A stretch of DNA of 64,000 nt from Chlorella sorokiniana. Lineage: Eukaryota > Chlorophyta > Trebouxiophyceae > Chlorellales > Chlorellaceae. The stretch spans positions 372,001-436,000 of the forward strand of contig CP084619.1 in the NCBI GenBank assembly GCA_025917655.1, read 5' to 3'. The translations under genes were made by a program, and so were the position numbers. The first letter of the stretch is position 1. Each line of letters begins with the position of its first letter. The notes beneath the pieces were generated by a model, which worked only from the letters and a program-made list of their open reading frames with translations, was not told where the DNA came from and searched no databases. Below, in pieces: positions 45,201-64,000 of the stretch.

Positions 45201-46282
45201 GGCGTGCCAGCTTGCCATTGCATTGCAGGTTTCATTTCGATGTTACTGAAGCGATTTATGGCCACAACGTGCTGGGGCTGCCAGAACCAAAGCTACTCAT
45301 GCTGGCTCCAGGAGTGCAGCTGTTTGCTGAGAGCGAGGGCGCTTTCCTTGAAGAGGTGAAGCTGGTGAGTGGGATCGGCTGCATGGGCAGATCAAACAGG
45401 ATGACATTGTCGTTCGAAGATCGTTTTGACGGCACTGGTCTGCTGTGCTGCAGTTAGCACGCTTGGCAATCAAGTTGGGCCGCCGCCTGGTGGTGCCAAA
45501 CCCTCCTTGTGATTCGATGTGGGTGGGGATTTTCGCGAATCCGCCGAATCCAATGCTCCCCAGGGCACTCTCTGGCCCTACTTCTATGACGGATACCAGG
45601 TGCAAGAGATTTGAGATTTGCGTCGAGCTCTTGCCCAATGCAAGCTAATTTCCATGAACATGTTTTAGCAAAGCTGGTTGAACTGCAGGTTCTTCAATTC
45701 GCTGATACTATGCGACCACCAGTCAACGCCACGCTGCCTCGGACATACTGCCACTGGGTGCGAAACTTTGACGACACCTGCAAGCATCTCACCCCCACGC
45801 ACGCCGATATGGTTGCATTCTTGGAGCGGTGGCCAGATCGCGACCAAGCAACACCAAGCGAGCGCAACACCTTGTGGCATGCTCAGTGGCAAGCAGGAGG
45901 CGGTGCAGCAGGACCACCGCCAGGACCGCCAACAGCCAAGTTGCGCCCAGAGCCTGCTGTCACGGTGCCAAGTGCTGATGCGGTGGTGCAGGCAGCTGCA
46001 GGGTTTGCAGATTCGCTGGTTGTGTTTCTTGGCGCCGTCCCTCGCATGGCCAGCTCAGATGACCTGCCGCAATTCGATGACGCACACAAGCAGTGTCACC
46101 TGTACAGCGACAGCCCCCCAAATTCAACCCCGTCGTTTCCTCCGGCGAGCCCCGTCAAAAGTGGCTGCAAGGAACGTTGTAACACTGCAAACCATGTGAA
46201 GCAGCAGCAAATGCGGCAGGAAAGTCGAGCAGGGTACAGAAGGGAAGGGTGTGTAATAGCTCTCATACAAAGCGAAGGCTGA
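42227..46282 (+). CDS. GT77-like nucleotide-diphospho-sugar transferase, type II membrane protein
   Basis: GT77 includes plant arabinosyl- and xylosyltransferases of extensins and pectin. The tiny first exon (42227-42256, MALFRVVNRK) splices at 42393 into an anchor GATLGISSIIALFLVIG. Then follow IIFTVSNLGGYHLELAMNVI, YGHSFILVGEATDCDRIPPP, and the metal-site region FARAARMGYNPLSLDSDTML. Next are DDGGGINCGVAMIQNAHPSG, VYKDNWDPVFDTWEQVFWND, and a long C-terminal region with PGNWKAYTFKGSRL and LAIKLGRRLVVPNPPCDSMW. There are about 18 exons, including one of 17 bases (44298-44314). One extra G near 45521-45523 is needed to reach TLWPYFYDGYQ. The last residues are low-complexity, and TGTAA occurs inside the assumed final exon (near 46249), so the C-terminus is uncertain. 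Confidence 0.83.
44209..44295. repeat. tandem 48-bp duplication in a GT77 intron
   Basis: Two copies of a 39-base segment beginning GGTTTTCCTCGTGGGTTTTG (44209-44247 and 44257-44295, period 48) differ at about three positions. The second copy runs into the acceptor of the 17-base microexon. Confidence 0.88.
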
Positions 46283-46347
46283 AAAGGGGTCAGATGGGGG
46301 TCGGGAGCAGCCAGAGGCACGTCATGCCTGTGAAGCCTGCCCTGCTG

Positions 46348-54390
<8,043 letters not shown>

Positions 54391-54841
54391 CGCTGGCTCC
54401 GCCTGCTGCGATGATCACCCGTAGAGAATGGTAACTGCCTCGTGCTCCGTGACTATCATTGCTGTTGGCGAAAAACGAATTGTTGGTAACCTGTCGACTC
54501 TTAGAGGCTTTGCACAACCACAATGCACTGCAGCAGTACAACAAGAAGGTGAACTCCTTAAAAAGCGTGCGAGGCGTATTCTTGAGTGGTTGCGTGTATT
54601 GAATCATCGCACAAAACTGCCTGCATGCAAAACAGGTGCTTCCTCAACGTACACCCTGCGGCGCTCGGAGGTATCGGAGGAGTGCTCTCTGATGTCTTGC
54701 TGATGACTGTTATCACCCGATGAACGTCCCAAGACGTGCTGCTCTTCACTTGCCCGTTTGAGGATCTGCCAGCTGACGGCACTGCCGGTGACGCGCACCG
54801 ACTGCCCAAGCTGGCAGTGAGGCGCTTTGCCCGCTTCTACC
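54391..54841. promoter_or_regulatory. divergent intergenic region, RPB2 / FkbM gene
   Basis: 451 bp between divergent starts. No coding block seen; promoters of both genes are presumed here. Confidence 0.5.
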
Positions 54842-56418
54842 ATGGCATTGATACAAACGCAGCGGACAGGTGCATTTAAGCGGTCAAAGGTGCTTGGTGT
54901 TCGAGTTGCTGGAGCTCTGCTCATAGGTGGACTCGTCCACCTGTTGTTGAGCCCAGCCAACACGAGTGGTGAGCAGGTGCACGCAGCTAGCAAGCCAGAG
55001 CTTGCTGCTGGACAGCTTGACGATGCTGCAACAGGCTCTGCAGCAGTGGCGGCAGATATGGAGGCAGAGAAGGTTGTAGCTCAAGCAGAAGATTTGGCTA
55101 ACGCAACAGCAGTGCCAGGGCCAGCAACAGCCGGGGTTGGAGAAGCGCAGCAAGTCCAACCAGCGCAAAGTATACCCAAAGACAGTGCTTTGCGAAAGGA
55201 GCCGCCTGCAGATGTTGACCTGGATGAGAATGTGCCAGCATGGGCGCAGTGTCCCGAGAAACCATGTGAATTTGCCCACCTAATGAATGGCACGGTGAAC
55301 ATGTCGGTAAGCGATGCATGTTGAGCAGGAATCTACCGTGCGACTGAATCTTGCTGAGCTACTACCTCCTTGTCTGCTTTGCATCATGCGCAGGAGTCTT
55401 CTCACTCTCAATTCCAAGAGGATCTCTGGTTGTACAACCATCTTTTGTGAGTGTTTCCGCTTCGATGTGCCTTTCCAGCACATCTGGTCAAACTGTGTAA
55501 GCATTCTTCATGTGATTGGCTCCTTTTTGTACAGCTATGAAAAGGTGAATGGATTCGCAATTGAAATGGGAGCGATTGATGGGATCTCTGCATCCAACAC
55601 ATATTTCTTCAGCAAGGCTGCATCGTGGAAGTCCCTATTGATCGAGGCAAATCCAGGTCAGCATGCATAGGCCAAGCTCACCAAACAGCATGCTATGGCT
55701 TCATGCATGGACTAACTTGCGACCTCGCCATCAGGCTCTTATGGCGATCTTAAAAAGAGACGTGCTGATGCCATTACCGCACATGCCGCGGTTTGCGGTG
55801 AATTCCGGACGGTTCATTTCCACGCGGCTGCCAATGTTGGTGGAATATTTGAGTTCATGGCTGAGGATTTCCGCAAGGTTTTCCATCCAAATGTCACGGT
55901 TGAGGGCATGCCTGAAGTGACCTGTGTTCCGCTTCAATGGCTCCTGGACAGGTGGGTGTGGGGAGTGGTGCCCTGATATCATGTTTATGTTCTGCACCAC
56001 TGAGATGTTCCCAACACCTGCATGTATGTCAGGTATGGCATCACGCATGTGGACCTTTTCAGCCTCGATGTAGAGGCAAGTGTTTGAAGGCGTTTGCAGC
56101 TGAGCAGGGCTGCTTGCCCTGTCTTACCACGTCGGTCACTTCGAGTCCTTTGCTTGTAAGCAGGGTGGAGAACTGGAAGTGTTGCAAACCTTAGATTTCA
56201 GCAGAGTGCAGATCAAGGTCATCATTGCTGAACTGGATGGCCATGACAAGCAGCGGGATGAACAGGTTGTGCAGCTGCTGATGGGCGTGGGCTACGACGT
56301 CATCCCACGCAGCATGAAGTCCAAAATGAGCCAGCAGAACGCCTTGTTTGTTCTACGAGCGGCATGGCCAGAGCTAGCGCATGCGCCCAACATCACAGAA
56401 CCCTTGCAATTTGACTGA
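54842..56418 (+). CDS. FkbM-family methyltransferase, type II membrane protein
   Basis: SAM-dependent O-methyltransferase family; several members methylate sugars. Six exons (54842-55306, 55394-55446, 55535-55656, 55735-55951, 56033-56075, 56164-56418) give 384 residues. The anchor is VAGALLIGGLVHLLLSPANT (residues 23-42), followed by a low-complexity Ala/Glu/Gln stem. The catalytic part reads VNGFAIEMGAIDGISASNTY, then WKSLLIEANPG (the acidic cofactor-binding strand) and VTCVPLQWLLDRYGITHVDL. It ends FSLDVEGGELEVLQTLDF, the FkbM signature. The intron at 56076-56163 has a textbook GC donor (GAG|GCAAGT) right inside that signature. With a signal anchor it should act in the secretory pathway, probably on glycans. 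The stop lies 12 bases from the convergent exostosin stop. Confidence 0.87.
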
Positions 56419-56430
56419 TGTCCTCTTGGA

Positions 56431-59400
56431 TTACAGACCACCCTGGCTATGGTCAAGCCGTGAGTACAGCCACTGTATGAGCGTTGAAAAAGCATCGTCG
56501 GTGGCTGGGTCGTAATCCAGCTCAGGGGGGCTGGGAGAGCAGTGGCGCTGCAGCAGTGGCATTTCGCCGCTCCTGCAGCAGCTGGCGTGCCAACTCGCGG
56601 TAGGGTCGGTATGCCGTCCAGATGTGCCTGGAGGGAACATGGGAGGCAGCAGCAGGGGATAAGCGGCGTCTTCGTTTTCGATAGCAAGGTGGCGTCTGCT
56701 CACCGCCGCCACACTTTGGCCAGGTTGGCCTGCATGCGAGTAACTTCCTCCTGGCTGACGTCGCCCAGAATGTCCGGGACCCGCGCCATGTCTTTTTCAG
56801 CTATCCTGACGCTGTAGCTCGCCACATCTAGAATGGAATTCCAGCTGGGCTCCACTCCATCATGGATGAGAACAGGAATGCAGCTGCACCAAAACAACAG
56901 GAACACAAATGGCAGTGTTGCCCTCCTGCAGCGAGCAGGGCGTGCATGCACCGCCTGAACCACTGTTTGCATGTCAACAAGAGCTGCCGTGCAGCGCCCA
57001 CCCATGCAGCACGGCCTCATCGAAGCGCGAGCCCCAGCCCTCGCCCATTAGCGAGAAGCAGAAGATGGAGGAGGCCAGCGTGGCAGAGTAGCTGCCCGTC
57101 TCGCCCTCTGGCATATGCTCGCCAACATGGATCCTGTGCTTTGACCACCAATCGTGCTCTCTGGTCATGTTGTCCAGGAACTGACGTGTTCCGCGGCTGT
57201 ATGCCGGGTTGCCCTGCATCATGCGCCCTGCGGAAGGCGGGCAGTGGGCCCTGCAATGTTGGACACCTGCAGTCCCTGCATGACCGTCCTCCCAGGCATC
57301 CCATCAGCACAGCAGGGGAACCTTTGCAACTTCAACCATCCACGCCTCCCACACTGACTTGCCCTTAAAAAAGGCCAGAATGTGTCGCTCCCGTGTCGGA
57401 GCCCCAAGCATTGGCGAGTCTTTATACTTGTTGGGGCTCCACATCAAGGGCACGGTGAGGTCCTGCAGGCAGCAAGATGAGTTTGCCGGGGTATAATCCT
57501 TCTCAATACAGAGACAGCTTGCTGCAGCTACCTTGTTGGGATCATAGCACGCGTGGTTGCCTAGCTTGCTTAACTGGCCCTCCGGCTGCCAAGTTTTGTG
57601 CCTGCAGTCAGGCACAACCCAGACACGTGACAATGGCACACAAGCACAATGCTCGCTGTTCAGGCCAGCCTTGATGAGACTGTTTACTTGATTTCAACGG
57701 AGTAGTTGTCCGGAAAGAAGCTCGTTAGGCTGGTATGAGGGAGATCTGTGCGCCCCCAGTGTGAAATGATAATGGCAGGCCGCAACACAGCTGGGATCCA
57801 GCAGGAACCTTCGTCATGAACTGATAACTGCAAGGAAACTTACGAATGAATGAAAATCACAATTATTCATATTGCGCCAAATTCGTGATCAGGTGCTGGT
57901 GCCAAGCATCTGCAGTGTTGCTTACCACAATGTGATCGCGGCCACCGTTGCGGTCCCAGTAAGGCAAATGCGACCCGAGCCAGCGCTGCGCCTCCAAGAG
58001 CCTGCAGCGGGAGTCAAAGCGCATCTTGTGCACTGGGAACTAATTATGAGCATTTGGCAAATGGCGAAGTGGCCAAACTCTCACATATTGGCTGCAGAAC
58101 CAACACGGTTTGCTGCTGGTCCACCATGGAACCAGGGGTGGTCAGCTGCGTTTAAAATGGGATAAATAAGGCAGCGTGTGTACACCTGCAAAGGGACCAT
58201 CCCTTGCATGGCACCATTTAACGGACTGTGAGCTGGTTACAGCACAACATCACTTGCAAACCTAGGTAATCTTACAGGAACGTAGAAGAAGTCGGCCTCT
58301 TCAGGATCAAGGGTGCGGTGTTCGCTTTGCAGAAACATCTCATGAAGGCCTGCAACAAGCATGTGACCGTCCTGAATTGCTGCAACATTATGCTGCCTAT
58401 GCCTGCAGTTGTACCTGTTTCAAGGTTATGAAGGTGCGGGTCATTGAGAATGGTGTCATTGTTGGCATCAAAGTATCTGACCACGCAGTGCCCCTTTTGT
58501 GTGCGGTACTGCATGCGGTTTCAGACAACCTGTTTGCATCTACCAGGCGCAGGCCTTGTGAATACAACTGTGAGCACTCATATCAGGGTTGCAACTCACT
58601 GATAGCATCAATGCGTTGTACAGGGGCGGCAACTCGTAGACATAAATCAGCGGTCGCTTGCGTATGGCACCTGGCTCCGGGTCATGAGCCGCTGGAGTGT
58701 GCACCAACTGCTTCAGCCACGGGCGGTCAGTTTCTTCCAAGCCTGCACTTCCCTGAACACAATCTCATCAGCACGATACTGTCTAAGCAACAGCCTGCAC
58801 CGGGTTGCCTTACCCGGCGTCCAAGGGGTGTCTGCAGTGCGGTAAGCGCAGTCATGGCCGAACCAGCCCTTGTGGCAGTAGCAAAATCCTAGGCGACACT
58901 CCCCATGGCCTGCACACACGCGGAGCTCCAGGCTATGACTTGCCAATCCACGTGAACAGTGCAGAAACACCCACCCACCGTTGCATTGGTTAGGACAGTA
59001 CGCCTCGTTCACCACATCACAGAACTCCCCATCCAGGCCATCCTGCAGACAGAAAAGCAGTAGAGTGTGTTATGTGCCGCCACAGCATGTGGTTTTGGTA
59101 TGGCGCGATTGGTGCTTACCACATAGCATGGACACGGGCGCTGTGGTTTAGCTGCCTGGCACCAACCATCTGGACCATACAGCAGCTCCGGATCCACCGA
59201 GCCGAAAGGTGTGCTCGCACCCGCTGTATCCTGTTTGTACCTCAACAAGTGGAGCAGTACAATGCTGGTTCAGTTGCTGAAGCCAGCTTGTCATGCACAA
59301 TTGCAGCGGCTGCATCAGACAGCGGCAAAGTTGCGCTGATCTCACCTTGTTCCGGCGGCAGTTGTGCCCAATGGGCCGCCCTATGCGGCGAGGTGGGGTG

Positions 59401-60361
59401 CCCGGCGGCTGTCCGGGGTCAGCTGGTATACGGCCAAAGGCAAACGTGCTATTGCAGTAACATATTGCTGCAAGAAGCCAACACTGTGCTCTTAAGCTGA
59501 GTGGACTAGGCAGAAGGCGGTATCAGCGCGTGCCTACCGTAGTCCTCATCACAGAGGTCAGCACAGGCAAGTGTGGATCCGGCCGATGACAAGTTGACAG
59601 GCTGATTGTATGGCTCAAATCCATGAGGATGAAAGTGCTGACTGCAGGGCCTCTGCACCAGAGCCCAGGGATTCATTCTTTTGACTTCAACATCAGAATG
59701 TAGGATGCATGCACGGGATACCACTCACTTTCATCCTTGTGGAGCAATCGTCTCCCGCCCACCCGGCAGGACACCTGCACCAGCCCATCATAGCGTCGCA
59801 CACACCTGCAATCGTGTGACATGGATGTGTGACATGTGTGACATGGCAATGAAGGCAGACGAGACTTCTGCAGCACTCATATGCTAGCGGGCGCTGCATG
59901 GCAACCTGCTGCACAACCTACAACCCAGCCTCCAATCCAACTACACGCATCTTCTCACCCACAAAATTGCAGGGGCTGGCTCGCCCCACAGGCATGCCTT
60001 GTTGCCGCGGGGGTGGGCGAGCTGGAATGGGTTGCTGTGCGTCGTACCGCCCACACCAGTCACCAAGAGTGGCACCGCATCGCTGCTTTACTATGACTGG
60101 GTCTGGGTCTGCAACATGCGTGTCAGGGAGGCGCTTCCCTGAGTCTTCTGGCTTCTCGCTCGCCTGCTGCTTGCGGTCTGCAGCAGCGGCGGCCGCAGCG
60201 CTAGTGCCACCATCTCTGGCTGGGCGTAGCTTTGAAGCAGGTTTGGCGGTGTTCTGCTGCGTGTATGTCCAGTTGTAAGCTACAACTGCGACCAGCAGCG
60301 CGAATGGGACGAGCAAGAACACGGAGCGGGGGACACGCTTCTGGTGAATGCGAATGGCCAT
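56431..60361 (-). CDS. exostosin-family glycosyltransferase (GT47) with EGF-like modules
   Basis: Type II anchor RSVFLLVPFALLVAVVAYNW near the N-terminus, then an Ala/Lys-rich stem. Cys-rich EGF-like units follow: GVCDAMMGWCRCPAGWAGDD then CSTRM, and NQCNGRGECRLGFCYCHKGW then FGHDC. The GT47 domain begins RKRPLIYVYELPPLYNALML. It continues LHEMFLQSEHRTLDPEEADF then FYVPVYTSC, GRDHIVLSVHDEGSCWIP, IIISHWGRTDLPHTSLTSFF, HILAFFKGK, IFCFSLMGEGWGSRFDEAVL then HGCIPVLIHDGVEPSW. Such EGF-plus-exostosin proteins are common in volvocine and trebouxiophyte algae and are thought to act on cell-wall glycans. The stop codon overlaps TGTAA on the minus strand (56431-56435). The start is the ATG ahead of the anchor, 274 bp from the divergent GT61 start. 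Confidence 0.9.
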
Positions 60362-60635
60362 TGGGGTGCTCCCAGGTGACAGGTATTGCGAAGGAGGCTC
60401 ATGCAAACATACAGCTTGCCGAGATCGGTTGAGGTACTGTACTGAGCACAGGCCGAAACCGGCGAAACGAATCCACCGGCGGTAACATGCCCCGGGCGCC
60501 TCCTTCGTCTTCTTCTTTACTGCACAATCACATTCATCTTGTTTGTAAAGTATCGTGCCCCAACCTCTCACGTTGGCTTAACTGCATGTTTCTGTCTTGA
60601 GCCAATCGCTCTTTCTGTCGCACACAGCGTCTATC
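60362..60635. promoter_or_regulatory. short divergent promoter region between exostosin and GT61 genes
   Basis: 274 bp separate the two start codons, so the two glycan genes must share promoter sequence. No TATA box was identified. Confidence 0.55.
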
Positions 60636-63600
60636 ATGGCCAAGTTTGCGTTAGAGAGCGGCCGCCCCGCGCTGGAGGGCACCAGGACGTGGCTTGCGGC
60701 ACGGCCGCGAGCGCCGTGGCGGGGGCGTTTTTCGCCACCGTCCTAGTTCTCTTGCTCGTGATCCCTTCGGTTCTACCTTCAAACGGCGGCCGCAACGTTA
60801 GTTGCGGCAGATTGACACTTGCGCTGTAGCCGCTGTCGGCTCATTCTAAGATTTCCACACACATCAAAACCCCCTACTGCCGTGCTTCAGTATATCAATG
60901 GGTATCCAGCACTGTTCCTGCAGGCTCTCGCGGTGGGCGATAAACATGCGGCAGAACACATGCACACGCAGCAGGAGGAAGCAGCTGGGCATGTGGAACG
61001 TGCAGCCGCCGCCCTTCCAGCGCAGTGCAGCAACAGCTTCTTCGACCCTGCCTATCGCTTCTTGAGCAACATGTGCATGTCATTCAACAAGGTGTGCTTT
61101 GACCAAGGCCACGTCGTGAGCTTTGACCCAGCCTACAGCCCCGCCAACGCGTCCTCCGTTGCTCTTCCTAAACCGCCCCTGGAGGACTTGAAGTACAGCT
61201 GGGGAGGTTCGCCTGTGCCGCCTCTACTTCAATCTTCACCGTGTTGCGTTGCCGACGGAGTGCTTGCCCGAGGATTTGAGCATTGCTGCGGCACTGAGGC
61301 GCGGCCTGTGCCTATGCTGCCCCTGGCAGCTCGTTGCAGCACAGCAGTACCGCACTTGTGCCCGCTGCACCAACGTCCCCTGCCTATGTGGCCGTTGCCC
61401 CAGGTGCCGAGGACAACGGCGACAAGTTCCACAATGCAATCTTCAACTACGGTAAGGCCTGGTGGGATTCGGGTGTCATGTGAGAAGTCAGAAACTGGCG
61501 CCTGATGGCCGGCTTGCAAGCTGTTGCTGCGCCAGCCGCATGTGCGGATCTCTCTCTTTCTCGGTTGTGTTCTGCCTTGGTAGCAGTGAGAAGCGCAGCC
61601 CCTGATCAGGCGGCTCAGCCGCCCCGCTGCAGAACCATTAACCATCCGGCCTGGTGGGGTGCTGGAAGACAGCAAGGATCTGCAGCAGCCCTTGTTTTCT
61701 AATTGCTCCGTGGCAGTGATGTGGACTATGTGGGTGAGTGCAGTGTGCTGCAGGAGCGCAAGAGCTGCGGCCACAGCCCCTTGGATCTGGGTGCCGCCGT
61801 GCACGTGCCTGCCTTGCTGCTGCACCTGCTGCGCTTGTCTGGGCGGTACCGTCATCACGCCTCGCGCTGCCAGAGGGGCCCGAGCCCCGTTGCAGCCTAC
61901 TAGCTGCAGCAGCCCAGCAGGCTGCGCAGCCCTTGGGGCCAATACACCGCTGCATCTAGTATGGCTGCACAGACGGACAAGCAACAGGGGCGCAGCGCGG
62001 TCTGCTGCAACTGGCGGTGCACTAGATGAGGCTCAACCCAACCACCGCGTCTGGGCGAGAGAAACAAAGGAGCGTTGGCATTTCGACTGGCTAGTGCATT
62101 GGCAAGCCAGCTACGCTATCCTCCCCCACGTGGCACAGGTGCACAACTTTGGGAGGGCATGAGCCACATCGTCACCCGTGTGTGGCGCATGTGGCACGAC
62201 GGAGCCCTGGGCAATGGAACGCTGGTGGCAATAGGCACGCCGCCAGGTGGGCAGGTGGGTGGGCCTGCTGGCGGTTGTTGCAGCGGCATGCTTGGATACT
62301 GCCATGCCTGCGATTGTTGCCTGCAATTGGGCACCAGCGGCGGCAGGCAGGCACGGTTGTTATAAGGCTTGGGTTGCAGGCACCCAGGTGGTCAAGTGCT
62401 GCTGTAGCGAGCTACCATTGATATCCTCGCCTTTATTCCGGCCGTCTTTGACGTCAGGGGAGGGCGTACCGTCGTTTTACCAGTTCGAGCTGAAGCCATT
62501 CACCACACACCCAGTGTTGTCATTTTCTGAGGTGCAGTGCTGCGGCTGCACCAAGTATTTGGAGCACTGCACCTGCCACAGCAGCACACATGGGCGATCC
62601 TTAGGCTGCTTCACCTGTTTTTGTGCTCATGCCGATCTCCTGCAGCTGTCATCTCGCACCGCCGCCGTCGTGCCGGGACGGAAGCCCACCCACCCCTATG
62701 GGCGCTGCTTTGAGACGGCGCACTTGTGCATTTTTCGGGACGGCGGTCTGTTTGTGAGCTTGTATGGGGCGCAACAGGTGGGCGCAGCAGCACGTGCCCT
62801 TTGGTGGTATGTCAGCTGGAGTGTCCTGGTCCAACTGCTCTCGTTTGCTCGTTCTCCTAACACATTGATCAGAGCAAAATCTGAAACGTGTACCTGCCAC
62901 GCCCATGCAGGCGGTGTATGAATATTACAAGGCGCAGCTGCCGCCACCGCCGCCCGAGGCGCAGTTTGAGGCGCAGGGCGACGAGGTGTTCAACGTGAGC
63001 CCGCACGATTTTTTTGGTGCCTGTTGACTGCGCGTCGTGGTCAGCGCCTGGTGCCTTGCCTGCTGCCTCCATGACCTGCCCTTCCGGGCCCTGGCATCAG
63101 GGGCGCAGTCCTTCCAGTGGGGCTGGTGGGGTTACTTCCACGCCCGCAAAGTGATCGCCGTCGTATCCACCATCAGATGAGGGTACACCTCACCACCCCG
63201 CCGCCTTGCCCCACTTCCACCAGGTTCTGATTGAGCACCGCGAAGGCTCCGTGCGTCACCTGCTCAATTGGAAGGAGCTTGTTGGCGAATGCAATGCCTT
63301 CTCTGGCTGGTCCATCCCAGAAGGGTCGCCCATCAAGCGGGTGCAGTGCAGGTGGGGCAGCAGCAACAATGGGGGTGGAGGGGGTGGGGGGGGTAGGGCT
63401 GTGGAATGTGCCATGTCATGCTGCTGCGCTGTGGTAACGGGAACCCCCATCCCTTCCCGCCCCCACCCACCCTTCATCCACCAACCCATCTGCCCGGCAA
63501 GCCACTTTCATACCAATACACATACACACACACTCTTCCCCTTCTGATCGCCCAACCTCTCCAGGTCTGCCACCTTCACCAATGACCCGCTCGCCAACCT

Positions 63601-64000
63601 AGCGGCGGTGCGCCCTGCAGATGTTCTTGTGATAGTGCACGGCTCAGGCTGCTCCAACTGGCTGTCCATGAAGCACAGCGCAGCCATGCTCGAGATCCGC
63701 CCCTTTGAATTCGGCACGAAGGCACGCGGCTGGAGCGACTGGTGCGTCCTGCCGCGTGGCGGTGTGTGTGTGGGGGCGGCGTGGGCGGGCGCTGCACGAT
63801 TGCGAAGGTCCAGAACTTGCTGGTGCTGCGATAAGCCCGGCTCTTCATGCCAGGTCAGCCCACCATCGCTAACCACAATCCCATGTGCCGCCAATCAAGC
63901 GTGTTTACTGGTTTCCCAACTCCGTTGATTCACACAGTCCCCTCCCCTCTCTCTCGCCATCCCACCATGACACGTCCACATAGCCATACAATGCACACAA
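60636..64000 (+). CDS. GT61-family glycosyltransferase, 3' end beyond the window
   Basis: GT61 covers plant xylosyl/arabinosyltransferases and animal EOGT/POMGNT2. The start MAKFALESGRP leads to an anchor (VAGAFFATVLVLLLVIPSVL) only if one C is added to the CCCC at 60665-60668. Later exons encode NMCMSFNKVCFDQGHVVSFD (a Cys-containing luminal block), DNGDKFHNAIFNY, WEGMSHIVTRVWRMWHDGAL, PYGRCFETAHLCIFRDGGLF then VSLYG, AVYEYYKAQLPPPPPEAQFE, and IEHREGSVRHLLNWKELVGE. The family hallmark is DVLVIVHGSGCSNWLSMKHS then AAMLEIRPFEFGTKARGWSD. The exon ends with a GTGCGT donor near 63742, and the remaining C-terminal exons were not found before the window ends. Joins between 61200 and 62100 are unclear. 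Confidence 0.78.

Noticed and set aside
59814-59846. TGTGACATG repeats as a possible CRISPR-like or regulatory array
   Set aside because: Three very short adjacent copies in an exostosin intron; no spacers, and the organism is a eukaryote.

Overview
This window is nuclear DNA from a eukaryotic green alga, most likely a chlorophyte of the Chlorella/Trebouxiophyceae type. Almost every gene is split by short GT-AG introns of about 60-250 bp with strong acceptors ending in tgcag. The genes include a plastidic ATP/ADP antiporter, a light-harvesting chlorophyll a/b protein and a plastid-type acetylglutamate kinase. Several 3' ends carry TGTAA, the poly(A) signal known from chlorophytes, rather than AATAAA. 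I found no rRNA, tRNA, CRISPR array or recognisable transposon.

Layout. 1-3381 plastidic ATP/ADP translocase (+). 3863-4946 signal peptidase complex subunit 3 (+). 5256-6248 p23 co-chaperone (+). 6611-8770 PH-domain protein (-). 9411-10051 SmG (-). 10295-12475 GT34-like glycosyltransferase (+). 12491-about 15866 unknown protein (-). 16184-18124 GT90/CAP10 glycosyltransferase (-). 18847-20361 lysyl-hydroxylase-type glycosyltransferase (+). 20471-23984 O-fucosyltransferase fused to a second glycosyltransferase (-). 24456-26212 stand-alone O-fucosyltransferase (-). 26753-28608 acetylglutamate kinase (-). 29039-29353 small unknown protein (+). 29679-31771 zinc-finger, Ala/Gln/Pro-rich protein (+). 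31841-32188 proteasome assembly chaperone 3 (-). 33021-35001 BTR1/NOVA-type KH protein (+). 35273-38540 SUMO-activating enzyme subunit UBA2 (+). 38690-39741 unresolved, possibly coding (+). 39857-41489 LHC protein (-). 42227-46282 GT77 glycosyltransferase (+). 46348-54390 RNA polymerase II subunit RPB2 (-). 54842-56418 FkbM methyltransferase (+). 56431-60361 exostosin/GT47 with EGF-like modules (-). 60636 to the window edge GT61 glycosyltransferase (+, partial).

How the genes relate. Eight glycosyltransferase genes and one FkbM methyltransferase lie in this one window, interleaved with housekeeping genes. In each gene whose N-terminus could be placed, a type II membrane anchor precedes the catalytic domain, which suggests secretory-pathway glycan assembly, probably of cell-wall or secreted glycoproteins. 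Two neighbouring glycan genes are divergent (GT90 with the lysyl-hydroxylase-type enzyme), two more are divergent (exostosin with GT61), and two are a tandem duplication (the O-fucosyltransferases). This local concentration, including the two-domain fusion and the sugar-methyltransferase candidate, is the most interesting feature of the window.

Caution for users. At least ten conserved coding exons, four of them in the single RPB2 gene, need one extra base inside or beside a short homopolymer to keep the family reading frame. No apparent insertions were seen. This looks like systematic consensus error rather than pseudogenes. For multi-exon genes the coordinates span from start codon to stop codon, and exon limits were assigned by eye from reading frame, splice consensus and family similarity.
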